Source: Alphaproteobacteria bacterium (GTDB taxonomy: Bacteria > Pseudomonadota > Alphaproteobacteria > ATCC43930 > CGMCC-115725). From it: a stretch of DNA of 33,696 bases. The position numbers and the translations under genes were made by a program. Below the pieces are notes generated by a model. It made no database searches. It was not told where the DNA came from and saw nothing but the letters and a program-made list of their open reading frames with translations. Shown piece by piece: positions 1 to 7,725 of the stretch (its first letter is position 1; each line of letters opens with the position of its first letter). The stretch covers positions 1 through 33,696 of the forward strand of contig JAJPIH010000092.1 in NCBI GenBank assembly GCA_021324875.1, in the 5' to 3' direction.

Positions 1-1
1 C

Positions 2-85
2 ACCGAGACCGAACCCGCAGGAGAGGATTACCAGGCGTGGATGCGCTCCGAGCTCGATGCGCTCGACCGGGCCCTGGCCCAATAG
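2..85 (+). CDS. C-terminal end of a metal ABC transporter substrate-binding protein (partial)
   Basis: An open frame enters from the left edge and stops with TAG at 83-85, giving 27 residues that end in an amphipathic helix (DYQAWMRSELDALDRAL). ZnuA/TroA-type periplasmic zinc or manganese binding proteins usually end with this kind of helix. The next two genes are the ATPase and permease of the same transporter type, which supports the call. No ligand-binding residue lies inside the window, so the metal cannot be told. Only the tail is visible; the call rests mainly on context. Confidence 0.55.
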   Translation, partial: TETEPAGEDYQAWMRSELDALDRALAQ

Positions 86-882
86 CGGAACCGGCGATCG
101 AGCTGCAGCGAATGACGCTGGTGCGCGGCGGCCGCATTGTCTTGGCCGAGGTCAGTGCGACGATTGCCGCCGGTCAGTTTGTCGGCGTGTTCGGACCGAA
201 TGGGTCGGGCAAAACCACGTTGCTGCGCGCGATCCTGGGGTTGCTGGCGCCGGTCTCGGGCGCCATTCGCGTCTTTGGCCGTGCGCCGCAGGCGTTTCGC
301 CGCGGCATCGGCTATCTGCCGCAGCAACGCGCTGCGGTCGGCGACCTGCCAATCCGGGGTTGGGACTTTGTCGCGAGCGCCTGGCGCGGCGAGCGCTGGG
401 GCCTGCCGCTCGTCGGGTCGCGGGGCCGAGCCCAGGTGGCGCGCGCGATCCAGCAGGTCGGCGCCGAGGCCATCGCCGGGCGGCGCTTGACCCAGCTCTC
501 CGGCGGCGAATTGCAGCGGCTGCTGCTGGCGCAGGCCCTGCTCGGCGAGCCGCGCATCCTGCTGCTCGACGAACCGCTGGTCAGCCTCGACCCGCATTTC
601 CAGCAGACCGTCGTGGCGCTGGTGCGCCAGATCCAAAGGGCCGAAGGGATCACCGTCTTGTTCACCGCTCACGACCTTAATCCCTTGGTCGGGGCGATGG
701 ACCGCGTGCTTTATCTGGGCAATCGCCGGGCCGCGATCGGAACCGTCGACGAGGTCGTGACCGACGCGGTGTTGTCCGATCTCTACCAGATGCCGATCGA
801 GGTGCTGCGCTATGGAAAACGGCTGATTGTCGTCGCCGGTCACGGCCCGGTCGAAGCCGAAGCCCACCGCCACGATGTTTGA
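37..882 (+). CDS. znuC: Metal (zinc/manganese) ABC transporter ATP-binding protein, ZnuC-like
   Basis: Cytoplasmic ATPase that powers metal uptake through the permease encoded next. Visible motifs: Walker A GPNGSGKTT at residues 53-61, ABC signature LSGGELQR near 154, Walker B ILLLDEP near 174-180 and the H-loop TAHD at 210-213. The first ATG at 37 has AGGAGAGG at 19-26 but lies inside the upstream gene and adds about 20 non-conserved residues. ATG 112 would cut into the first strand of the fold, so 37 is kept, with the start uncertain. The stop overlaps the permease start by 8 bases. Family motifs are clear; zinc rather than manganese is inferred from similarity to ZnuC/ZnuB-type modules. 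Confidence 0.88.
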   Translation: MDALRARCARPGPGPIAEPAIELQRMTLVRGGRIVLAEVSATIAAGQFVGVFGPNGSGKTTLLRAILGLLAPVSGAIRVFGRAPQAFRRGIGYLPQQRAAVGDLPIRGWDFVASAWRGERWGLPLVGSRGRAQVARAIQQVGAEAIAGRRLTQLSGGELQRLLLAQALLGEPRILLLDEPLVSLDPHFQQTVVALVRQIQRAEGITVLFTAHDLNPLVGAMDRVLYLGNRRAAIGTVDEVVTDAVLSDLYQMPIEVLRYGKRLIVVAGHGPVEAEAHRHDV

Positions 883-1672
883 GTACGATTTCATGCGTAC
901 CGCCTTCGCCGCGGGCGCGGTGGTCGCGGTGGTTGCGGGCGCGGTCGGGTTCTTTCTCGTGCTGCGCAATCTGACATTTGCCGGTCATGCGCTTTCGCAT
1001 GTCGGCTTTGCCGGCGCCACCGGCGCGGTCCTGTTGGGCCTGGATCCGCTGTGGGGTCTTCTCGCCTTTACCCTGGCGGCAGCGGTGGCGATGGGATGCC
1101 TCGGCGACCGGCTGCGGAACCGCGATGTCGCGGTCGGGATCGTGCTGTCGCTGGCGCTGGGGCTCGGGGTGCTGTTTTTGTACCTTTATACGACCAGTGC
1201 CAGCGAAGCGACCGCAATCCTGTTCGGGAATTTGCTCGGCGTCGACATCGCAAAGCTGTGGAGCCTGGTGGCGCTGGGGGCGGCGACGCTAGCGACGCTG
1301 GCGGCAATCGCGCGGCCGTTGCTGTTTGTCAGCCTGGCGCCGGAAATGGCGGAGGCAAAGGGGGTCTCGCTGCGTCTCGTCGGCGTTCTGTTCCTGGCGA
1401 TTGTCGCCGTCGCGGTGGCCGAAGCGGCCCAGATCGTCGGCGTGTTGCTGGTTTTCGCGCTGATGGTCGCGCCGGCCGCGGCGGCCCAGCGACTGTCGGC
1501 ACGGCTTGGCTTGGGTGTGGCGCTCGCCGTCGCGCTCGCCCTCGCCGAAACCTGGAGCGGGACGGCGCTCGCCTACGCCACCGACCTGCCGCCCACTTTC
1601 TGGATCGTTCTGCTCAGCTGTCTGGCCTATCTTGCCAGCCTGGCCAAGCCGACCGGTCTTGCCCGGGCTTGA
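875..1672 (+). CDS. znuB: Metal ABC transporter permease, ZnuB-like
   Basis: Integral inner-membrane permease of the ABC-3 family, 265 residues, about eight hydrophobic segments spread over the whole chain. The N-terminal stretch with LVLRNLTFAGHALSHVGFAG is the hallmark of ZnuB/TroC/MntB permeases; the internal AEAAQIVGVLLVFALMVAPA segment is also typical. An in-frame start exists at 827, but ATG 875 begins just before the first membrane helix. It overlaps the ATPase stop as ATGTTTGA, indicating translational coupling. It is the last gene of the transporter operon; no clear intrinsic terminator follows. Confidence 0.9.
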   Translation: MFEYDFMRTAFAAGAVVAVVAGAVGFFLVLRNLTFAGHALSHVGFAGATGAVLLGLDPLWGLLAFTLAAAVAMGCLGDRLRNRDVAVGIVLSLALGLGVLFLYLYTTSASEATAILFGNLLGVDIAKLWSLVALGAATLATLAAIARPLLFVSLAPEMAEAKGVSLRLVGVLFLAIVAVAVAEAAQIVGVLLVFALMVAPAAAAQRLSARLGLGVALAVALALAETWSGTALAYATDLPPTFWIVLLSCLAYLASLAKPTGLARA

Positions 1673-1836
1673 GGGGCGGAATGGGCTGATCGGTCGTTTT
1701 GACCGGTCGGCGCGGCATTGCCAGCATAATCCGCGCTGCGCAGCTGCCGGCTTTGCTTGATGAACGCGGGGGGGAGCCGCGCCGCCGCAACCTGGCTGTC
1801 ATGCCGGCCCGGCGCCGCAGCGGCGGCCGCAAATGC

Positions 1837-2238
1837 CTATTTCTGTTTGGCGTCCTCTTCCTTGAGCACCTCGGCGGCGATGCGGAAGCTTTCAAGCGCC
1901 GCCGGAACGCCGCAATAGACCGTTGTCTGCAGCAACACCTCCTGGATTTCCAAGCGCGTAACACCGTTGTTGAGCGCTCCGCGGACGTGAAGCCGGATCT
2001 CGTTGGGGCGATTGAGCGCGGTCAACATCGCCAGATTGATCAGGCTGCGCGTCTTGCGATCGAGCCCCGGCCGGTTCCAGATCTCACCCCAGCACCACTC
2101 GGTGACAAGCTTCTGAAAAGGCTGGGTAAACGCATCGGCGTTGCGGATCGAGCGGTCGACATACTCGCTGCCGAGCACAGCGCGGCGCATCGCCAGACCT
2201 TGTTCGAACAGATCGCTATGGCGGTCGTCCTCGGCCAT
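1837..2238 (-). CDS. 4-carboxymuconolactone decarboxylase family protein (PcaC-like)
   Basis: A 133-residue, single-domain CMD/AhpD-fold protein. It carries the segments CWGEIWNRPGLDRKTRSL, LHVRGALNNGVTR and VYCGVPAALES, which match PcaC more closely than the AhpD peroxidase branch; the single Cys-Gly and the His of LHVRGA are in place. ATG 2238 is chosen because GAGGAGG lies about six bases upstream; an earlier ATG at 2265 lacks this. PcaC decarboxylates gamma-carboxymuconolactone in protocatechuate breakdown, but no other pca gene lies nearby, so the true substrate is open. It stands alone, facing the metal transporter operon. Confidence 0.85.
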   Translation of the reverse strand: MAEDDRHSDLFEQGLAMRRAVLGSEYVDRSIRNADAFTQPFQKLVTEWCWGEIWNRPGLDRKTRSLINLAMLTALNRPNEIRLHVRGALNNGVTRLEIQEVLLQTTVYCGVPAALESFRIAAEVLKEEDAKQK

Positions 2239-2446
2239 TTTATCCTCCTCGTTCGCGGGTCGCACAACGCTGTCCCGACCAAGAAGCCATAACTATCCAA
2301 GCCGGGCGGCGCGATCAAAATCGGCAGTGGCGCGGGCGCCGGACCGACGCTGCGGCGATCACCGCGGGCGCCGCGCGCGCGGACGCTCACTTTACGCCCT
2401 GGTCCGCCTCTGACAGGATGGCGACCCCCTGACCAACGAGGCGACG

Positions 2447-2725
2447 ATGCGCAAATTCATCATTGAGCGAGAGCTGCCGGCGATCGGCAGCGCCGAGCGA
2501 CAGGCCCTCAAGGAAGCCGCCCAGAAATCGAATGCGGTGTTGCGGGAACTCGGCCCGGACATCCAATGGGTTGAAAGCTATGTCGCCGGCGACAAGACGT
2601 TTTGCGTCTATCTTGCCAAGGACGAGGCGATCATCCACGAACATTCGCGGCGGAGCGGCTTTCCGGCGAACAAGATCACCGAGGTGCGGCGCATGATCGA
2701 CCCGACAACGGCGAGCGAGGGTTGA
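2447..2725 (+). CDS. DUF4242 family small protein
   Basis: A 92-residue soluble protein with the typical DUF4242 layout: a start strand KFIIERELP, a helix, the segment LGPDIQWVESYVAGDKTFCVY, then HSRRSGFPANKITEVR and the near-terminal IDPTTA. Some actinobacterial relatives bind nickel; whether this one does cannot be read from sequence. GAGG at 2438-2441 sits five bases before the ATG. No operon partner: the neighbours on both sides are on the minus strand. The family is recognised with good confidence; the function is unknown. Confidence 0.82.
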   Translation: MRKFIIERELPAIGSAERQALKEAAQKSNAVLRELGPDIQWVESYVAGDKTFCVYLAKDEAIIHEHSRRSGFPANKITEVRRMIDPTTASEG

Positions 2726-2824
2726 GGCGGGGCTCGCTCCACGACCCGGCGCCGAGCGGCCACGCCGCCGGTCGCCGGCTTATTGCCTGTTGGCGGCGCC
2801 CTGCGGTTCGACAAGAGCTGCAGA

Positions 2825-3220
2825 TCAGCCGCGGCTCGCGCCGATATGGGCGACCGCCTCGATTTCGACCTTGAGAGAGGGTGCGGCAAGGGCGGCCACC
2901 TGCACCAGGGTCGAGGCCGGAAAATTGCCGCTGAAGAACTCGCGCCGCGCCTGCCACACCTTTTCGCGCTGGGTGATGTCGGTGACGAAGATTGTCACCT
3001 TGGTGACGTCGGCCATGGTCCCGCCCGCCGCCTCGACGAGGTGACGGATCTTGGCGAAAATCGCCTTCGCCTGCTGGTATTCGTCACCGCCTTCCTCGCT
3101 GCTGCCGCGGGCGGTCATGCCGGCGATGTAGGCGATGCCGCCGGCGACAAGGCAGTTCGACCACGTGCCCGCCGGCGGCTCGGGCACTTCGGGGCTATTG
3201 ACGCGCAGGATACCGGGCAT
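2825..3220 (-). CDS. Rid (YjgF/YER057c/UK114) family protein lacking the RidA arginine
   Basis: A 131-residue Rid-fold protein; family members form trimers, and RidA itself hydrolyses reactive 2-aminoacrylate-type enamines. Recognisable segments are AGGIAYIAGMTA, DVTKVTIFVTDI and LKVEIEAVAHIG near the C-terminus. Where RidA has VEVARLP with the substrate-binding Arg (Arg105 in E. coli), this protein reads VQVAALA, so the key Arg is missing. It more likely belongs to one of the Rid subgroups without proven deaminase activity. ATG 3220 has GGGAGGAG about four bases upstream; a longer frame to 3562 is not needed. It stands alone. Confidence 0.85.
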   Translation of the reverse strand: MPGILRVNSPEVPEPPAGTWSNCLVAGGIAYIAGMTARGSSEEGGDEYQQAKAIFAKIRHLVEAAGGTMADVTKVTIFVTDITQREKVWQARREFFSGNFPASTLVQVAALAAPSLKVEIEAVAHIGASRG

Positions 3221-3372
3221 TGCTCTCCTCCCTGAAGCCCGGCGGAATGTAGCAAAGGGCGCGCACCGCCGGAACCGTCGCCTCTCGCCCCCCGTGTCTG
3301 AGGCGGCGCCGGCTGACCTGGCGATCATTCCGATCGCCTGCCGTCGAGCCGGAAACCACGGGCAGCACCGGT

Positions 3373-3576
3373 TCAAACGCGTGGGGCGCGCGGGCAGCCG
3401 ACGACATCGGCCGCCCCGGCAATGCCAAAGATTTCGATCAAGCGGGCAACCTGGTCGAGCAGGTCCCGCCGGGTGTAATCTTCGCCGGTTTCGGCAAAAA
3501 TCATGCCGGCGACAAAGCCGGGCGCGATCTCCTCCAGCCAACCCGCATAGCGCAAGATGCAACGCGTCGTGGCCAT
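3373..3576 (-). CDS. Small hypothetical protein, 67 aa
   Basis: Not recognised. The 67-residue frame has strong G/C preference at third codon positions, like its neighbours, and a plausible mixed helix pattern (YAGWLEEIAPGF, RRDLLDQVARLIEIFGI), so it looks translated rather than random. There are two Cys, at residues 6 and about 61, and no signal peptide or membrane span. The ribosome site is weak (a G-run about eight bases before ATG 3576). It lies upstream of the Rid-like gene on the same strand, about 150 bases away, and could be co-transcribed with it. A fortuitous ORF cannot be excluded. Confidence 0.45.
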   Translation of the reverse strand: MATTRCILRYAGWLEEIAPGFVAGMIFAETGEDYTRRDLLDQVARLIEIFGIAGAADVVGCPRAPRV

Positions 3577-3902
3577 CGGCGAGCCCCCGTCAATCTTGCG
3601 TCAGCGAGCCGTCTAAAGATGATGCCAAATCGCTAACAAAAAGATAATTGTCGGTAATCGACCGGCCGCCGCCCCTGAGCTGTGATTGCCCGATGGCCCC
3701 CGCTCACACGGCAGGACGCGACGCGCGGTTCACGAGGCAACCCGGATCGCGGACGAGCGGGACCGCACCCGGCGCCCGCGGCGGCATCGCCATGGCCGTG
3801 TGCCGCCTGTGGCGCGAGCGGCCTGCTCCGATCGGCGGTTGACAAAGAGTCGTGCGAGGGGCTGCAATGCCGGCCGGATCTCGGCCGCCTCGTGGAGGGA
3901 CA
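3577..3902. other. Intergenic stretch of about 325 bases between divergent genes
   Basis: No convincing gene is seen here; short open frames in it have unlikely protein composition. A locally AT-rich patch at about 3610-3660 stands out from the GC-rich background and is the likely promoter zone for the minus-strand small ORF. No hexamer pair there was good enough to call. The plus-strand dioxygenase gene that follows has its own GGAGGG ribosome site at 3895-3900. Confidence 0.5.
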
Positions 3903-4802
3903 ATGCTGACGCCAGCCGATCTTGCCGCCTATCGACGCGACGGGTTCATGGTGCTGCCCGACATCCTCTCCGCGCGCGAGATCGAGGCTTTGCGGCGCGT
4001 GACTGACGATTTCGTCGCCGCGGCAAGCCGCATCACGGCCAATGACGACATCTATGATCTCGAAGATTCGCACGCGCCGGGGGAGCCGCGGGTGCGCCGC
4101 ATCAAGACGCCTCACCTGCATCACCCGGTCTATGCCGAGGCCGCCCGTCACCCGGCAATCGTCGCGGTGCTCAGGGATCTGTGGGGTTCGGTCCGGTTTG
4201 ACACCGGCAAGCTCAATATGAAATCGGCCGGCTATGGGGCGCCCGTCGAATGGCACCAGGACTGGGCCTTCTACCCGCACACCAACGACGATCTGGCCGC
4301 GGTCGGCATCATGCTCGACGGCTGCGACGCGGACAACGGACCGATGATGGTGCTTCCCGGCAGCCATTTGGGGCCGATCTACGACCATCACGGCCCGGAC
4401 GGACGCTTCTGCGGCGCGATCGACGTCGAAGCCAGCGGGCTTGACCTGTCGGCGGCGGTGCCTTGCCTCGGTCGGGCCGGGTCGATCACGGTGCACCATG
4501 TGCGCGCCGTGCACGGCTCGGCAACCAACTTTTCCGGCCGGCCGCGGCGCCTGCTGCTGTTCCAGTACCGCGCCGCCGATGCCTGGCCGCTGCTCGGCTT
4601 CAAGGACGGCATCGAGAAATTCGACGAATTGCTGCTCGCCGGCGAGCCGAGCTTGACACCGCGCCTGGCCGCGGTGCCGGTGCGCCTGCCATTGCCTCCC
4701 GCCGCGCATCAGGGGTCGATCTATGAAAACCAGCGCGCCACCGGCCGCCGGTTTTTTGCGACCGCGGCGGCGCCGGACCGGGTGGCGGTAGCCGCCGAAT
4801 AA
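3903..4802 (+). CDS. Phytanoyl-CoA dioxygenase (PhyH) family Fe(II)/2-oxoglutarate oxygenase
   Basis: A 299-residue cupin-fold oxygenase. The N-terminus has the PhyH pattern YRRDGFMVLPDILSAREIEAL. The iron ligands are visible: H118-x-D120 in EWHQDWAFYP and the distal His near 204 in AVHGS. About ten residues further, RPRRLLLFQYRA supplies the Arg that binds 2-oxoglutarate. ATG 3903 is chosen over 3852 because GGAGGG lies just upstream. It stands alone, converging on the DUF488 gene. The family hydroxylates many small molecules, including acyl-CoAs and secondary metabolites; nothing nearby identifies the substrate. Confidence 0.87.
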   Translation: MLTPADLAAYRRDGFMVLPDILSAREIEALRRVTDDFVAAASRITANDDIYDLEDSHAPGEPRVRRIKTPHLHHPVYAEAARHPAIVAVLRDLWGSVRFDTGKLNMKSAGYGAPVEWHQDWAFYPHTNDDLAAVGIMLDGCDADNGPMMVLPGSHLGPIYDHHGPDGRFCGAIDVEASGLDLSAAVPCLGRAGSITVHHVRAVHGSATNFSGRPRRLLLFQYRAADAWPLLGFKDGIEKFDELLLAGEPSLTPRLAAVPVRLPLPPAAHQGSIYENQRATGRRFFATAAAPDRVAVAAE

Positions 4803-4829
4803 CAGGGACGCGCAGCGGCTGGGGGCTGG

Positions 4830-5411
4830 TCAGAAGAGCGGCAATTGCTCGGCCGCCGCCGGGTAGAGGATGGTACCGTCGGGTTGCGGCGCCGCCCCCG
4901 GGGTCAGGCTCGCCGCCTCGATCTGTCCGCGGCCGAGGATGTGACGGACGGACAATCCGGACACAATCAGATAGTCGCTGACGATGCGGCGATGGCAGCG
5001 CCACCACACCGCCTCGGCGCACATGATCGCGCTGCGGCGGTCAGCGGCGAGGTCGATGAGCTCCCGCAGACCGGCGCGAAAATCGGTGCTTGAGGCGGCA
5101 TAATCGGCATAGTTGCGAAACGCCTCGCTGCGCCACAATAGGTTTGATGAGCGCACCCCCTTTTGGCGACCGCGCAGACCGCCGAGCGCCGGCAGATGTC
5201 GGTAGGCGATCCCGGCCGCAGCCAGCGCCGGAGGCAGCACCTCGCGGTTGAATTGCGGGTTGGTGCGCGAGCGCGGCACCGAGCGGATGTCAACCAGCAA
5301 CGTCACCTCCGCCTGCCGCAACAGTTCGACCAATTCCGCGACCGGGCGCGTCGAGTGTCCGATTGTCCAGATCGTCAGCGGCTCGTCACGCGGCAGGTCG
5401 TTCATCGCCAT
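4830..5411 (-). CDS. DUF488 domain-containing protein
   Basis: A 193-residue soluble protein. It has the family start IWTIGHSTRPVAELVELL, the segment LLVDIRSVPRSRTNPQFN, YRHLPALGG in the middle and CAEAVWWRCHRRIVSDYL near residues 130-150. The paired Cys-Ala-Glu and Cys-His-Arg elements are the most conserved family feature and look intact. The biochemical role of the family is not established. ATG 5411 and ATG 5405 are both possible; neither has a strong ribosome site. It converges with the PhyH gene and diverges from the small ORF at 5506. Confidence 0.85.
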   Translation of the reverse strand: MAMNDLPRDEPLTIWTIGHSTRPVAELVELLRQAEVTLLVDIRSVPRSRTNPQFNREVLPPALAAAGIAYRHLPALGGLRGRQKGVRSSNLLWRSEAFRNYADYAASSTDFRAGLRELIDLAADRRSAIMCAEAVWWRCHRRIVSDYLIVSGLSVRHILGRGQIEAASLTPGAAPQPDGTILYPAAAEQLPLF

Positions 5412-5505
5412 TTACATCGCAACCGGTGCTTATATCAGCCATTTACCAAAATCGTTGCAATCCTGTCCGGTCTTCGTCTAGATGCCGCGCGAGGGAGGAT
5501 CGGTT

Positions 5506-5736
5506 ATGGACCAACGTTCGATTGAAAAACATCTGCGCCGTTGGCACCGTCGCGACAAAAGCGCTGGCGAGAATTTGTCGCGGGACGGTGCGGTGGAGGT
5601 GTCGTCGGGCGATCGCCGACATAGCGCCACCACCGGCAGCGGGCTTTCGGTCGAGGCCCAGATCCGAAAGGAATGGGATCCGATGCGCGGGGGCGGATTG
5701 CCGACGTTTCTGGCGATTATCGACGATGACGAATAG
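5506..5736 (+). CDS. Small hydrophilic hypothetical protein, 76 aa
   Basis: Not recognised. The protein has a basic N-terminal half (IEKHLRRWHRRDKSAGE), a Ser/Thr/Gly-rich middle, then VEAQIRKEWDPMRGGGLPTF and an acidic end IDDDE. There is no signal peptide or membrane span. GGGAGGA at 5493-5499 lies six bases before ATG 5506, one of the best ribosome sites in this part of the window, which argues for real translation. It diverges from the DUF488 gene; the roughly 95 bases between them must hold both promoters. The charge pattern might suit a nucleic-acid-associated small protein, but that is speculation. Confidence 0.6.
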   Translation: MDQRSIEKHLRRWHRRDKSAGENLSRDGAVEVSSGDRRHSATTGSGLSVEAQIRKEWDPMRGGGLPTFLAIIDDDE

Positions 5737-5997
5737 TCGGTGACGCCATCCCCTTCGGAAGGCGCCGTCGCGGCAACGCCCGCGCCTGGCGAAGGGCCGC
5801 AACCACGGCGATTTGACGGGGTGACGTTGACGACCGAAAAACCGCCGCAATAATTTCGGTTAGGGGGACAGAGTGGAACTCCCGCGCTTCGGCATGGGCT
5901 TGCCAGAGAATTGCCTTGGCGCCGCCGCGCAGAGAGACCCGGTTGCCGTTTTTGACAACCGGCGATCGTCGCCGAGATCGCTGCCGCGGACGCCGCA

Positions 5998-6990
5998 GTG
6001 AAAGCGATCCTGCTGCGGCAGCCCGGGGCTCCGACCGCGCTCGAATATGTCGAGGTGCCGACCCCGGTTCCTGGGGAAGGTCAGATCCTGGTCAAGGCCG
6101 ACACGATCGGGGTCAGCATGCCCGAGGTGTTGGTGCGTCGCGGCACCTATAATTGGATGCCGCCGCTGCCCGCCATTCCCGGGATCGAGATGAGCGGCAT
6201 CGTCGTTGCCCACGGCCCCAATGTCACGAGCCCGGCCGTCGGCCAAGGGGTATTTGTCAGCGCCCGCGAATTGCCGGTGCGGGCGGGCTGTTACGCCGAA
6301 TATATCGCAGTACCCGCGCGCGCTGCCTATCCCCTGCCCGCGGGGGTCTCGCTCGAAGCCGCGGCATGCCTTTCGAATTATCAGGTCGCCTATCACCTCT
6401 TGCATAGCGCGGCACGCGGGATCAACGCCGGGAGTGTGCTGGTCTACGCCGCCGCCGGCGGCGTCGGCAGCGCGGCGGTGCAGCTCGCCCTGCTGTCGGG
6501 CAAGAGCGTGATCGCCGTGGTCGGCTCGGACGCGAAGGCCCGGGCGGTCCTCGAACTCGGCGCCGGCCAAGCGATCAACTATCGTTCCGAGGACGTGGTC
6601 GGGCGGGTCATGCACTGCACCGGCGGGCGCGGTGTCGACCTGATCCTCGACCCGATCGGCGGCAAGGGATTTGGTCGCAATTTCACGATGCTGGCGCCAT
6701 TCGGCATGGTGATTTCATATGGTCGTCTCGACGGTCCCCCGGAACCCGACCTGGTTGCGGCGATGCGGGCCAATTCGACCGCCAGCCCGGCGCTGCGCTT
6801 TTTCACGATCCACAGTTTTGACGACCGTCCCGACATCCGCAGCGCGGTGACGAAAAAGCTGCTGACGCATTTGATGGCCGGCGAAATCCGGCCGTTGGTT
6901 CATGCCCGTTTGCCGCTGGCCAAGGCCGCGCAGGCCCATGAAATGCTGGAAAGCGGCGCGGTAACCGGTAAGCTTTTGTTGAAGCCATAG
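5998..6990 (+). CDS. NADPH:quinone oxidoreductase-like, zinc-independent MDR family protein
   Basis: A 330-residue medium-chain dehydrogenase/reductase starting with GTG. The N-terminal catalytic domain has the QOR pattern (MKAILLRQPGAP, PGIEMSGIVVAHG). The nucleotide-binding domain has the Rossmann turn AAAGGVGSAAVQLA near residues 150-163, and the chain ends in HEMLESGAVTGKLLLKP. The Cys/His zinc ligands of alcohol dehydrogenases are absent, as in quinone reductases. Such enzymes reduce quinones or enones with NADPH. No gene on the same strand is close enough to suggest a pathway. No good ribosome site precedes the GTG, but the conserved MKA start supports it. Confidence 0.85.
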   Translation: MKAILLRQPGAPTALEYVEVPTPVPGEGQILVKADTIGVSMPEVLVRRGTYNWMPPLPAIPGIEMSGIVVAHGPNVTSPAVGQGVFVSARELPVRAGCYAEYIAVPARAAYPLPAGVSLEAAACLSNYQVAYHLLHSAARGINAGSVLVYAAAGGVGSAAVQLALLSGKSVIAVVGSDAKARAVLELGAGQAINYRSEDVVGRVMHCTGGRGVDLILDPIGGKGFGRNFTMLAPFGMVISYGRLDGPPEPDLVAAMRANSTASPALRFFTIHSFDDRPDIRSAVTKKLLTHLMAGEIRPLVHARLPLAKAAQAHEMLESGAVTGKLLLKP

Positions 6991-7146
6991 CGCCTTCGCG
7001 GTCGTGGCCCGTCCTGCGGTTGCGGCGGTGCGCCTTTGGGCTCGCTGAATGAACTACCTTCACCCGATTCCCGGTGTATTTTATCGTCGCGCCGATAGCG
7101 GCGGATGCGCCGCTTTGGCAATCGCAAGGAACGGGGGGAAGCAAAC

Positions 7147-7542
7147 ATGAGACTACTCTATACGGGTCTCGATGCCGCCAGACCGTACGTCCTCAGCATT
7201 GTTCGTATCATCACGGCGCTGTTGTTTCTCGAACACGGGCTGCAGAAATACTTTCATTTTCCATCGGCGGGTCCGGCGATGCGCCCCCTGCTTTATGTTC
7301 AAGGGCTGATCGAGATCATCGGCGGCGTGCTGTTGTGTCTGGGCATCTATACCCGCATCGTGGCATTCTTCCTTGCCGGCGATATGGCGGTGGCCTACTT
7401 TATCGCGCATGCGCCGCGTTCGTTTTATCCGGCCGTGAATGGCGGCGACGCGGCCGTGCTCTATTGCTTTATCTTTTTCTACTTCGTCTTTGCCGGCGGC
7501 GGACCTTTGAGCCTCGACCGCGTTCTGGTCAAGCGGGGATAG
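7147..7542 (+). CDS. DoxX family membrane protein
   Basis: A 131-residue inner-membrane protein with four hydrophobic segments. The DoxX pattern is clear: VLSIVRIITALLFLEHGLQK in the first helix, then a second helix with VQGLIEIIGGVLLCLGIYTR and later AVAYFIAHAPRSFYP. ATG 7147 is preferred over the one at 7105 because GGGGGAA lies about six bases upstream and the conserved first helix follows. DoxX proteins are linked to redox-related membrane functions, but their reaction is mostly unknown. It stands alone between two unrelated plus-strand genes. Confidence 0.85.
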   Translation: MRLLYTGLDAARPYVLSIVRIITALLFLEHGLQKYFHFPSAGPAMRPLLYVQGLIEIIGGVLLCLGIYTRIVAFFLAGDMAVAYFIAHAPRSFYPAVNGGDAAVLYCFIFFYFVFAGGGPLSLDRVLVKRG

Positions 7543-7725
7543 ATCGGACCGGCGCGCAACCGGGAGAACCGCGTCGGCGCCGCCGCGCCCGTTCGGTTCG
7601 GCCATGTCACCGGTGAACCGCCGTCTTGGGAGTTACCGCATTCCGGCCCGTTTGTTCTCTAATGTCGTCAGACAGGATCCCGTCGGCGCCCTCTTCCCCG
7701 ACGATCGATTGAAATGGAGAAGCTC

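Noticed and set aside
1689-1707. Hairpin ATCGGTC-GTTTT-GACCGGT after the metal transporter operon
   Set aside because: The stem is short with one G-T pair and no T-run follows, so it does not qualify as an intrinsic terminator.
5455-5483. Promoter-like TTGCAA-17-CTAGAT before the 76-residue ORF
   Set aside because: The -10 matches consensus at only two of six positions; spacing alone is not enough.
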